Below, in pieces: positions 21,402 through 30,720 of a stretch of DNA of 64,000 bases; position 1 is the first letter of the stretch; each line of letters opens with the position of its first letter. This DNA comes from Chryseobacterium gleum. Lineage in GTDB: Bacteria; Bacteroidota; Bacteroidia; Flavobacteriales_D; Crocinitomicaceae. The position numbers and the translations under genes are program-made. The stretch is from NCBI GenBank assembly GCA_945897755.1, contig CAMDGH010000001.1, positions 23,671 to 87,670 of the forward strand, in the 5' to 3' direction. The notes below the pieces were generated by a model. It was given only the letters and a program-made list of their open reading frames with translations. It was not told the DNA's origin and made no database searches.

Positions 21402-21989
21402 ATGAAGCGGATACTTGATGTTTTTATTGCTTTACTTGTACTTTTTATTTTTCTTCCGTTTGGAGTTATCATCGCATTTTTGATAGTTATAGAATCTAAA
21501 GGTGGTGTTTTTTATGTGCAACAACGCATCGGTTTGTTCGGGAAACCCTTTGGATTGTTAAAGTTTCGTTCGATGCGCCCAAATTCCGATCAATTAGGAC
21601 AACTGACTGTTGGTGTAAGCGATCCAAGGGTAACCGCTATGGGATTATTTGTACGTAAATATAAATTGGATGAATTCCCTCAATTTATTAACGTTTTAAA
21701 AGGAGATATGAGTATCATAGGGCCACGTCCAGAAGTCAAGAAATACGTTGATTTATATACACTTGAACAACGTAAAATCTTAAACGTAAAGCCTGGAATT
21801 ACCGATTATGCTTCTATTGAGTACTTTGATGAAAGCACCTTATTAGGAGCGTCTGAAAATCCTGAGCAAACTTACATTCAAGAAATCATGCCTAAAAAAT
21901 TGGTGTTGAATCAAAAGTATTTGGCACATCCAACTGTATTTAATGATTTGAAAATCATGTGGTTGACTTTAAAAAAAATTATTTCTTGA
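21402..21989 (+). CDS. Initiating sugar-phosphate transferase (bacterial sugar transferase family)
   Basis: The 195-residue protein has one N-terminal hydrophobic hairpin (about residues 5-28) and then the conserved catalytic block: Q-Q-R-I-G-x-x-G-K-P-F, L-L-K-F-R-S-M, K-L-D-E-F-P-Q-F-I-N-V-L-K-G-D-M-S-I-I-G-P-R-P-E. This is the small monotopic phosphoglycosyl transferase type that loads the first sugar phosphate onto undecaprenyl phosphate. It starts directly after the aminotransferase stop and is the likely entry enzyme for the island. Confidence 0.93.
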   Translation: MKRILDVFIALLVLFIFLPFGVIIAFLIVIESKGGVFYVQQRIGLFGKPFGLLKFRSMRPNSDQLGQLTVGVSDPRVTAMGLFVRKYKLDEFPQFINVLKGDMSIIGPRPEVKKYVDLYTLEQRKILNVKPGITDYASIEYFDESTLLGASENPEQTYIQEIMPKKLVLNQKYLAHPTVFNDLKIMWLTLKKIIS

Positions 21990-22066
21990 ATTCAATAATT
22001 CTTTCAAGCCTGAATAAAACATAGTATTAGCTCCATATAATTCGTTGCGTTTTTCAATGTAATTTG

Positions 22067-22429
22067 ATGCTTAGTAATTTTATTAAAATGTATGACATGC
22101 CACATTCTGATTTTTTCGTGTCAGTATTTCAAGTAGTACAGTTAATACCTTCGGGTAGAGTTACCACTTATGGAGCAATTGCTTCTTATTTAGGCGCCAA
22201 AAAATCAAGTCGTGTTGTTGGTTACGCTATGAATGCCTCACACAAAATCCCTGGAATTCCAGCCCATCGTGTTCTAAACCGCTTAGGTTACTTAACTGGT
22301 AAAATGCATTTTACTTCACCGGATGAAATGGAGCGATTATTATTCCAGGAAGGAATAATTGTTAAGGATGACTGTGTTGTTAATTTTAAACATTTGTTTT
22401 GGGATCCTTCTATCGAATTAGAATTGTAA
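22067..22429 (+). CDS. Alkyltransferase-like protein (MGMT family without the acceptor Cys)
   Basis: The roughly 120-residue protein has the DNA-binding core of O6-alkylguanine transferases: V-x-x-I-P-x-G-R-V-T-T-Y-G, S-S-R-V-V-G-Y-A and P-x-H-R-V. The acceptor motif PCHRV reads PAHRV (Ala66), so direct methyl transfer is not expected. Proteins like this (ATL) bind O6-alkylguanine lesions and hand them to nucleotide excision repair. The track start is TTG at 22064; ATG 22067 is adjacent and a later Met is possible. Confidence 0.85.
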   Translation: MLSNFIKMYDMPHSDFFVSVFQVVQLIPSGRVTTYGAIASYLGAKKSSRVVGYAMNASHKIPGIPAHRVLNRLGYLTGKMHFTSPDEMERLLFQEGIIVKDDCVVNFKHLFWDPSIELEL

Positions 22430-22445
22430 TTCTTAAATTCGTTGC

Positions 22446-23456
22446 ATGATACTTGTAACAGGTGGTACCGGACTTTTAGGAAGTCATTTAATTCACAATG
22501 TGGCTTCTGCTGGAAAAAGTGTTCGCGCTATTTATCGTGACAAGAAGCGTATCGAGAAGGTGAAAGTATTGTTTTCTTTCTATAAAACACCTTTAGAAGT
22601 ATTTGACACCATAGAATGGGTGGAATGTGATGTCTTGGATGTAGTTACCTTGCAAGAGGTTATGACAGGTTGTGATGAAGTGTATCATTGTGCTGCGATG
22701 GTTTCTTTTCAAAAAAAGGATTACCAAACCATGCTACGGATTAATAAATATGGAACAGCAAACGTCGTCAATGTAGCGATGGACATAGGTGTAAAACGAT
22801 TTTTGCATGTATCCTCGACTGCTGCGGTTGGTAAAACTTCACTTAATCAGAATGGTTATCAATCGGTTGTTGAAACTAATAAATGGGTGGATGCTGATCG
22901 TCATTCAGGATATGCGATTTCGAAATACCTCTCTGAAAATGAAGTTTGGAGAGGTATTGAAGAAGGGTTAAATGCGGTAATTATTAATCCGAGCGTAATT
23001 ATCGGGCCTGGAGATTGGAATGAAAGTTCCTTGTCGATTTTTAGAACGCTGGCAAATGGACTAAAATTCTATACCTTGGGAGCGAATGCCTTTGTGGATG
23101 TTCGTGATGTTGTTTTTGCGATGACTAATCTTATGGAACGGCCAGAATCGTTTAATCAGCGTTATTTGTGTACAGGAACAAATGTCAGCTTCAAACAACT
23201 TTTTGATGTTACAGCGAAGCAAATGAATCGAAAAGCGCCGTTTTTGCTTGCTAAGTCCTTGTTGAGTGGATTAGCTTGGCGAGTTTCCTGGTTATTGAGT
23301 TTAGTGACAGGACATCAAACGGTAACGAAAGAATCTGCAAGTAGCGCACAAGCGAAAGTAAACTACGATAGTTCGAAATTGAAAAATGTGTTAGATTTTG
23401 AATTTAGAAGTTTAGAAGATACGGTGAAACATGCGGTTGAAGGGAGATTAATGTAG
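22446..23456 (+). CDS. NAD-dependent epimerase/dehydratase (SDR, extended type)
   Basis: The 336-residue protein starts with M-I-L-V-T-G-G-T-G-L-L-G-S-H, the Rossmann G-x-x-G-x-x-G site. It has V-S-S-T-A-A-V-G and a Y-x-x-x-K pair in S-G-Y-A-I-S-K-Y. The overall pattern resembles dihydroflavonol-reductase-like SDRs, so the substrate could be a sugar nucleotide or a small ketone. The gap to the alkyltransferase-like gene is 16 bases, which suggests co-transcription. Confidence 0.85.
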   Translation: MILVTGGTGLLGSHLIHNVASAGKSVRAIYRDKKRIEKVKVLFSFYKTPLEVFDTIEWVECDVLDVVTLQEVMTGCDEVYHCAAMVSFQKKDYQTMLRINKYGTANVVNVAMDIGVKRFLHVSSTAAVGKTSLNQNGYQSVVETNKWVDADRHSGYAISKYLSENEVWRGIEEGLNAVIINPSVIIGPGDWNESSLSIFRTLANGLKFYTLGANAFVDVRDVVFAMTNLMERPESFNQRYLCTGTNVSFKQLFDVTAKQMNRKAPFLLAKSLLSGLAWRVSWLLSLVTGHQTVTKESASSAQAKVNYDSSKLKNVLDFEFRSLEDTVKHAVEGRLM

Positions 23457-23516
23457 TAATTTTTCAATGTAAAATGTAGCAAATAACAATTTATAATTGT
23501 TAAAATTGATAGAGAG

Positions 23517-23693
23517 ATGAAGAAAAATAAGTATGTACAATTGTTATTTCAAATATGTGTAAGTTTTTTGATTTTTACTTTAATTGATTATATGATCGAA
23601 AAGGAGTTTCGTTTTATACGAAATACGATCATTAGTGTTCCTGTTTCCACTTTTCTTTTTTTTATGAATAGAAAGAATGATATTGAAAAATAA
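23517..23693 (+). CDS. Small membrane protein, 58 residues
   Basis: This ORF is too short for the track. It begins MKKNKYVQLLFQICVSF and ends NRKNDIEK. It has two hydrophobic stretches, about residues 9-26 and 38-50, with positive residues at both ends, which fits a membrane hairpin. It starts 60 bases after the epimerase gene on the same strand and is closed by TAA. No family is recognised. It is judged real because of its membrane topology and because it fills an otherwise empty gap. Confidence 0.55.
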   Translation: MKKNKYVQLLFQICVSFLIFTLIDYMIEKEFRFIRNTIISVPVSTFLFFMNRKNDIEK

Positions 23694-23828
23694 GGTTTAA
23701 TGAGTATCTGTAGATATAGTAATGGTTTTGTAATAAAATTTGTCCTATATAGTATATGTGTTTAGCATAAATTCAGGCCTAAATTCATTAACTATGAGTT
23801 CCCCTCAATCGTTTTTTATTATTGTGTA

Positions 23829-23864
23829 CAAAAAAAACTCCCTTGGTTACCCAAGAGAGTTTTA
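23829..23864 (-). terminator. Intrinsic terminator of groES-groEL (minus strand)
   Basis: The arms AAAACTC-CTTGG and CCAAG-GAGTTTT (one mismatch) enclose a short loop. On the minus strand the stem is followed by about eight Ts (the plus-strand A run at 23830-23837). It lies about 90 bases after the groEL stop. Confidence 0.75.
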
Positions 23865-23914
23865 TATATAGGCGTCATTTTCTATCCTAATCGAGTAGGG
23901 AAGAAAAGACGAAT

Positions 23915-23939
23915 AAGGTTTGAGTTTAACTCAAACCTT
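23915..23939 (-). terminator. Perfect 12 bp inverted repeat just after groEL
   Basis: AAGGTTTGAGTT and AACTCAAACCTT are perfect complements around a single central base. It begins 12 bases after the groEL stop. No long T tract follows on the minus strand, so it may protect the 3' end of the mRNA while the next hairpin terminates. Confidence 0.6.
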
Positions 23940-23951
23940 TAGTTCCTAATT

Positions 23952-25592
<1,641 letters not shown>

Positions 25593-25602
25593 TTATTGAT
25601 TT

Positions 25603-25884
25603 TTATGATTCAATGATTCCGTAAACATCTGCTTCTTTCATGATTAAGTAGTTTTTTCCATCTACTTTAATTTCAGTACCTGAATACTGTCCGTACATTA
25701 CTTTATTTCCGGATAATAGGGACATTGGCTCGTCTTTTTTTCCATTTCCAACAGCAACAACGGTTCCGTATAAAGGTTTTTCTTTTGCAGTATCAGGAAT
25801 GATAATTCCACTAGCTGTTTTTAATTCTGCTGGAGCTGGCTCAATAAGAACTCGGTCAGCTAAAGGTTTAAATGATATAGACAT
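25603..25884 (-). CDS. groS: Co-chaperonin GroES
   Basis: The 93-residue lid protein of the GroEL chamber starts with [15 protein letters not shown]. It has the mobile-loop region [15 protein letters not shown] and the [10 protein letters not shown] segment. The 139-base gap before it should hold the promoter. No CIRCE element was found there and no convincing TAnnTTTG element was assigned, so heat regulation cannot be stated. Confidence 0.98.
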   Translation of the reverse strand: MSISFKPLADRVLIEPAPAELKTASGIIIPDTAKEKPLYGTVVAVGNGKKDEPMSLLSGNKVMYGQYSGTEIKVDGKNYLIMKEADVYGIIES

Positions 25885-25968
25885 GTGTTAAATATTTAAA
25901 TGTTCACAATTCCTTTCACGAATACCGTACCATGTTTGTAAAATAGACAGAATTGCAATTTTTGGGAT

Positions 25969-26004
25969 AAAAAAAAATGTCAGTATGTGACATACTGACA
26001 TTTT
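25969..26004 (-). terminator. Strong intrinsic terminator after secG (minus strand)
   Basis: A perfect 15 bp inverted repeat, AAAATGTCAGTATGT with ACATACTGACATTTT, has one central base. On the minus strand it runs into at least eight Ts. It separates the miaB-secG unit from groES-groEL. Confidence 0.88.
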
Positions 26005-26023
26005 AATGTGATTGGACAAATGA

Positions 26024-26302
26024 TTAATTTTTAACAGGTTGGTTTTGCTCTGTAGCTTGTTGAGGCATCACTACTCTTTTTGGAGTAGATTTAATAGTTA
26101 GTACGATACTAAAAACTACAATAATACCCATTAAAATCCATGTTGTTTTATCGATTACTTCATTTGTTTTTTGAACACCACCAATTTGACTTGAAGCTCC
26201 AAAATCAGAAGATAGTCCTCCACCTTTTGGGTTTTGAACAAAAATTACTGCGATAAGTAAGATACTTGCAATGATGATGATGATAGATAAAAGTGTTGTC
26301 AT
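26024..26302 (-). CDS. secG: Preprotein translocase subunit SecG
   Basis: The 92-residue protein has two membrane segments (about residues 3-22 and 53-71) and the SecG loop F-V-Q-N-P-K-G-G-G-L-S-S-D-F-G between them. It is the accessory subunit of the SecYEG channel. Its ATG overlaps the stop of the TPR gene (ATGA on the minus strand). Confidence 0.95.
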   Translation of the reverse strand: MTTLLSIIIIIASILLIAVIFVQNPKGGGLSSDFGASSQIGGVQKTNEVIDKTTWILMGIIVVFSIVLTIKSTPKRVVMPQQATEQNQPVKN

Positions 26303-27267
26303 GAGTTTGCTTTATTTTTTAATTCTTCAATTTTTTGTACAAAGTAAGTCTTTTTTTCTGGAAATGTCAAGCATAATTGTTCAAACGCTTTAATTGCCTT
26401 TGGAAAATTTCCCTGCATTGCTAAAATTGTTGCTAGTGTTTCAGAATATTGAACGTTTTCATCATCTAAACTTCGCTGAGCTTGTTTGATTGGAGAGTAA
26501 AATTCTTTTGTTGGTTTTTGTATGCTAGGCTCTTCTTGTATGAATTTTATGATACGATCGTCGTTTATTTTTTTTAATGGTTGAATTTTATCAGTTTCTT
26601 CTTTACGGTCTATTTTTAACCAATCACTAAATTTTTTCGGTTTTACAAGGATCTCTTTTTTTGTTTGTATAGGTTCTTCAGCACGGTTATATTTTTTCTC
26701 TTGTGTTAATTCGTCTGATTCAGTAAAATCAAAACTAAATGCGGAGGTTAATACATTAGATAATATTTCTACTTCTAGTGGAATTTCATCTTGTTTAGTT
26801 GAAATCGTAATTGGAATTTCCGTTTCAATTATTTTTTGATCTAATTCAATTTTGTCTTTTGATTTGTCTATTTTAATTTCAGTTTTGTTTGTATTCTTTA
26901 GATTGATTTCTTGCTCTTTTATTTCGGATTCATGGGTTGAATCTATTTTATCTTCGGTAATTAGTTTATTTGTTTCAATAGTAAATGGGATCTCTTTATC
27001 ATGTGTTTCTTCCGTCTCAATTTTAGTGACAATCGTTTGTTGTTGTATTAAATCAAATAGCTTTGTTCGATCTGAAACTTTATAGGCGTACTTTTCGATT
27101 TCTTCTGAAAAAAGTTCTTTATCTTGAGTTGATATTGCTTTTAAATAGAGAATTGAAAATAGTTGTGAATAGGGATACTTTTCACTTAATTTCTTCAAGT
27201 GTTGACTTTCGCTGAGAGAGATTTCTCCTCCAATTGTTATTAGCTTTAAAAGTTCTTGTGTATTCAT
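26299..27267 (-). CDS. Hypothetical protein with a C-terminal TPR-like motif
   Basis: The 322-residue soluble protein has an N-terminal helical part containing E-K-Y-P-Y-S-Q-L-F, a long low-complexity middle rich in Glu, Lys, Ile and Thr (about residues 90-250), and a C-terminal Y-S-E-T-L-A-x-I-L-A-M-Q-G-N-F-P-K-A-I-K-A-F-E-Q-L helix pair that fits one tetratricopeptide repeat. Proteins like this commonly sit between lptE and secG in Bacteroidota. Function is unknown; a link to envelope assembly is inferred from position. Confidence 0.75.
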   Translation of the reverse strand: MNTQELLKLITIGGEISLSESQHLKKLSEKYPYSQLFSILYLKAISTQDKELFSEEIEKYAYKVSDRTKLFDLIQQQTIVTKIETEETHDKEIPFTIETNKLITEDKIDSTHESEIKEQEINLKNTNKTEIKIDKSKDKIELDQKIIETEIPITISTKQDEIPLEVEILSNVLTSAFSFDFTESDELTQEKKYNRAEEPIQTKKEILVKPKKFSDWLKIDRKEETDKIQPLKKINDDRIIKFIQEEPSIQKPTKEFYSPIKQAQRSLDDENVQYSETLATILAMQGNFPKAIKAFEQLCLTFPEKKTYFVQKIEELKNKANS

Positions 27268-27773
27268 TACCAGTTCGAAAGAAGTTTGTTGATTAGATCT
27301 TGAACGATTTGTTTATTTATTTCTTTTAATAAATTTGATTCTATAGCAGAGATATCACTTGAAGAGTTGTAATCTGCAAATCGCGCACAGCTTATAGTCA
27401 TTTCTTCTTCTTTAGGGGACGATATAATAATTTTAAAATCTGTATTTATAGTTAATCTGTTTTTTGCTGCATTATCTCCCAATTGAAGTGCTATTGGATT
27501 TATTGAATAATTTGTAATTACACCTTCTATGCGAACTTCTCCTTGATCTTTATTTGCTAGTTTTAAATGTGTATTGTTTTGAATTCCATCCCTTAATTCG
27601 TCTGAGAGTAGTGATGGGTAGTTGATTGGTGCGTTTGCAGCATTGTTTTCAAGAGAACCAACAGAAAATGTTTTCCATGATTCTGGCATTGAACCAGTGT
27701 CTTTAAATGAGATACTGGTTGGCCAGCAACTAGACAAGCTTGCTAAAATGGCTAGAAAGATCAGTTGTTTCAT
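27267..27773 (-). CDS. lptE: LPS assembly lipoprotein, LptE-like
   Basis: The roughly 168-residue protein has a lipoprotein signal with lipobox L-S-S-C (Cys16) and the Bacteroidota LptE-type start S-I-S-F-K-D-T-G. LptE plugs the LptD barrel and helps place LPS in the outer leaflet. The track begins at a TTG (27779), but the ATG at 27773 gives the correct signal peptide. It follows the sigma-54 activator gene by two bases. Confidence 0.82.
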   Translation of the reverse strand: MKQLIFLAILASLSSCWPTSISFKDTGSMPESWKTFSVGSLENNAANAPINYPSLLSDELRDGIQNNTHLKLANKDQGEVRIEGVITNYSINPIALQLGDNAAKNRLTINTDFKIIISSPKEEEMTISCARFADYNSSSDISAIESNLLKEINKQIVQDLINKLLSNW

Positions 27774-27775
27774 AA

Positions 27776-29014
27776 TCAATTTATATCGTATTCTTTGATT
27801 TTTCTGTATAGTGTTCTTTCTGAAATCCCAAGTTCTTCTGCTGCGTTTCTTCTTTTTCCTTTGTGCTTATCTAAGGCTTTTTGAATTAATTCCTTCTCTC
27901 TGTCCTCAAGGGATAGTGATTCTTCTACTTCAATATGTTCTTGAAAATCATGTTGGAAATTAGCTGGATTTGCAAAAGATTGATTTTCTGCTGAAGGTGG
28001 AGAGAGAAGTTTAGGTAAATCAGTTATAGGACTAATGTCTTTGTATATTCGATTTATAATTGCATTGTGTTCGGGGTCTAACTGTACTTCTCCACTTCCT
28101 TTTTGAATTAATTCATGAACTAATTTTTTCAGATCGTTCATATCGTTTTTAATATCAAAAAGAAATTTATACATCAAATCTCTTTCGGAGATTGATTCGT
28201 TGGAGGTTGATATGATACTAGGGAATTTTTCTTCTTGATTGGGAAGGTAGGAAATCAAGGATATACCGTCTATTTCTCGTTTACTTTCGATTACGGAAAG
28301 TTGTTCTACTAGGTTTCTTAATTGACGTATGTTACCAGCCCAATGGTAATTTTCAAGAATGACTACAGCATCTTCTGTTAAGCGGATACCTGGCATCCTA
28401 TACTTTTCTGCAAAATCATTCGAAAACTTTCTAAATATCAGGTGAATGTCTTCTTTTCGTTGCCTAAGTGGAGGTAAACTGATAGGAACTGTACTTAATC
28501 GATACAATAGGTCTTCTCTAAATTTTCCAGAAGAAATTGCTTTTTGCATGTTTTCATTTGTTGCAGCTACAACCCTAACATTTGTTTTTATTACTTTAGA
28601 AGAGCCAACTCGAATAAATTCTCCTGTTTCCAAGACACGTAATAGACGAACTTGGGTCTGCATGGGTAATTCAGCTACTTCATCTAAAAACAAGGTTCCT
28701 CCATTTGCAACTTCAAAATAACCTTGCCGACTTCCACTAGCTCCTGTAAAAGATCCTTTTTCATGACCAAATAATTCTGAATCAATTGTTCCTTCAGGAA
28801 TTGCACCACAGTTTACTGCAATATATTCGCCGTGTTTCCGAGCACTAAGCTGATGTATTACCTGAGGAATAATTTCTTTACCTGTTCCGCTTTCTCCAGT
28901 GACTAATATCGAAATGTCGGTAGGAGCAACTTGAGATGCAATTTCTAAGGCCCGATTTAAAAGAGGTGCATTACCTATAATTCCAAAACGTTGTTTAATT
29001 TGTTGAATATTCAT
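27776..29014 (-). CDS. Sigma-54 interacting transcriptional activator without receiver domain
   Basis: The 412-residue protein starts almost directly with the AAA+ domain: Walker A G-E-S-G-T-G-K-E at about 40-47, the sigma-54 contact loop as G-S-F-T-G-A near residue 90, and Walker B L-F-L-D-E-V-A-E-L-P. The C-terminus has a Fis-type helix-turn-helix ending R-R-N-A-A-E-E-L-G-I-S-E-R-T-L-Y-R-K. There is no N-terminal receiver or GAF domain, so it may be always active or controlled by level. Neighbours are miaB and lptE. Confidence 0.93.
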   Translation of the reverse strand: MNIQQIKQRFGIIGNAPLLNRALEIASQVAPTDISILVTGESGTGKEIIPQVIHQLSARKHGEYIAVNCGAIPEGTIDSELFGHEKGSFTGASGSRQGYFEVANGGTLFLDEVAELPMQTQVRLLRVLETGEFIRVGSSKVIKTNVRVVAATNENMQKAISSGKFREDLLYRLSTVPISLPPLRQRKEDIHLIFRKFSNDFAEKYRMPGIRLTEDAVVILENYHWAGNIRQLRNLVEQLSVIESKREIDGISLISYLPNQEEKFPSIISTSNESISERDLMYKFLFDIKNDMNDLKKLVHELIQKGSGEVQLDPEHNAIINRIYKDISPITDLPKLLSPPSAENQSFANPANFQHDFQEHIEVEESLSLEDREKELIQKALDKHKGKRRNAAEELGISERTLYRKIKEYDIN

Positions 29015-29015
29015 C

Positions 29016-30458
29016 TTAGTTTACAAATTCGCCTAACAAAGTTGCTGAGGTGCAATCAGTTATTTTAATCTTAACGTAACTGCCAGGTGCTAATTTTGTT
29101 TTTTCAAATACAACTTTCGTATTTCCTGTATTTCGTCCGCTTTGATGTTCCGTTGATTTTTTAGAGTAGCCCTCAATTAATACTTCTTGAATTTCACCAA
29201 TTTTGGATCTATTTAGAGAGAGAGAATTTGCGCGCTGAATTTCAATCACTTCTTGCAATCGACTTTTTTTAATTGCTTCTGGGACATCATCTTTAAATTT
29301 TCGTTCGGCTAATGTTTTCGGACGTTCTGAATACATATACATGTAAGCAAAGTCAAACACTACATTTTTTAAAACCAAAAGAGTGTCTTGATGTTGCTCT
29401 TCTGTTTCTCCACAAAAACCAGTAATTATATCTGTTGAAATGGCACAGCCAGGTAAAATAGTTCTAATTGCTTTGACGCGATCCATATACCATTCCATTG
29501 TATAGCCTCTATTCATGTTGTATAGTACTTCATTATTTCCAGATTGAATAGGAAGATGTATGTGTTTACAAATGTTGTTGTAGTTCGCCATTACTTCTAA
29601 CACTTCATTGGTCATGTCTTTGGGATGTGATGTTGAAAAACGTACACGAAGTTCGGGATCGATCTCAGCGACCATTTTTAATAATTGAGCAAAGTTTATT
29701 GTTGGTAAGCTAGTATCTTTGATTTCTCCTTTGCTAGTCATATTCCAACGATAGCTATCCACATTTTGGCCCAAAAGAGTCACCTCCTTGTATCCGTTTT
29801 GGATTAGCTCAGCACATTCATCTATAATCGTTTGTGGGTCACGTGACCGTTCTCTCCCTCGTGTAAAGGGAACAACACAAAACGAGCACATGTTGTCGCA
29901 ACCTCTGGTAATGCTGACAAATGAGCTCAATCCTTTTTGATCTAAACGAACGGGACTTATATCAGCATAAGTCTCATCTCTAGAGAGTAATACATTTACT
30001 GCTTTTTGTCCGCCTTCCACGTGTTGTATTAAGAAAGGTAAATCTCGATAAGCATCAGGACCTGCAACAATGTCGACTAACTTTTCTTCTTCGAGTAAGT
30101 TCTGTTTTAATCGCTCTGCCATACAACCAAGTATTCCAACAATAAGTCCAGGTTGCCTTTTTTTTCTGTTTTTAAAATCGTTTAAACGCAGTCTAACTCT
30201 TTGTTCTGCATTTTCTCGAATAGAGCAGGTATTTATTAGAATGATGTCGGCTTCACTTTCATCTCTGGTGGTAATAATACCTTCTTTAGAAAGAATGGAA
30301 GCAATTACTTCAGAATCTGAAAAATTCATAGCACAACCATAACTTTCTAAAAATAGTTTTTTCCCTGTCTTTAGTTCGCCTGGCAAAACCATAGTGGCTT
30401 CTCCTTGTCTAGTTTCGTCGATTACTTTAGCTTTGTTTTCTTCGAAATGATTCATCAT
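29016..30458 (-). CDS. miaB: tRNA-2-methylthio-N6-dimethylallyladenosine synthase MiaB
   Basis: The 480-residue radical SAM enzyme has three N-terminal cluster cysteines (Y-G-C-A-M-N, N-T-C-S-I-R, G-C-M-A-E-R) and the radical SAM C-x3-C-x2-C in [15 protein letters not shown] domain ends the protein. It adds the methylthio group to i6A37 of tRNAs reading UNN codons. Two ATGs lie next to each other at the start (30458, 30455). It is the first gene of the minus-strand unit. Confidence 0.96.
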   Translation of the reverse strand: MMNHFEENKAKVIDETRQGEATMVLPGELKTGKKLFLESYGCAMNFSDSEVIASILSKEGIITTRDESEADIILINTCSIRENAEQRVRLRLNDFKNRKKRQPGLIVGILGCMAERLKQNLLEEEKLVDIVAGPDAYRDLPFLIQHVEGGQKAVNVLLSRDETYADISPVRLDQKGLSSFVSITRGCDNMCSFCVVPFTRGRERSRDPQTIIDECAELIQNGYKEVTLLGQNVDSYRWNMTSKGEIKDTSLPTINFAQLLKMVAEIDPELRVRFSTSHPKDMTNEVLEVMANYNNICKHIHLPIQSGNNEVLYNMNRGYTMEWYMDRVKAIRTILPGCAISTDIITGFCGETEEQHQDTLLVLKNVVFDFAYMYMYSERPKTLAERKFKDDVPEAIKKSRLQEVIEIQRANSLSLNRSKIGEIQEVLIEGYSKKSTEHQSGRNTGNTKVVFEKTKLAPGSYVKIKITDCTSATLLGEFVN

Positions 30459-30468
30459 GTTTTTTTTT

Positions 30469-30502
30469 CAAATTTAATTAAAAAAAACTTAAAAGTGACA
30501 AA
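30469..30502 (-). promoter_or_regulatory. Candidate promoter for miaB
   Basis: On the minus strand, TTTG and TAAATTTG (a match to TAnnTTTG) are separated by 22 bases, slightly longer than the usual 19-21. The -7 element is only about 10 bases from the first ATG, so the mRNA would have almost no leader or start at a later codon. Weak to moderate. Confidence 0.35.
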
Positions 30503-30720
30503 ATGGCAGAAATTATCAATCTGAATTAACTTTTATTTGCTTTTAAAAGTTGTATGAAAATGGTTTATTATTATTATTTTACATGCGCTTAATCCAATGT
30601 TTTAGGGATGGTAAATTAGGTTTTTTTTACCGATTTTTTTTAAGCTATTAAATGCTAGGTTTGTTTTTTGAAAATAAATAGAGTTAATTTGTAGCGAACA
30701 TAATCTCAAATTCAATTTAA

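Noticed and set aside
25885-25973. Search for a CIRCE element or sigma-32-like site before groES
   Set aside because: No TTAGCACTC-N9-GAGTGCTAA-like inverted repeat is present, and no convincing -33/-7 pair was found.
30495-30520. Possible sigma-54 promoter (TGGC) near miaB-topA
   Set aside because: The -12 TTGC element is missing at the required spacing.
30610-30631. GGTAAA...TTTACC hairpin followed by Ts before topA
   Set aside because: Stem of only six pairs with a ten-base loop in AT-rich DNA, and no upstream plus-strand gene to terminate.
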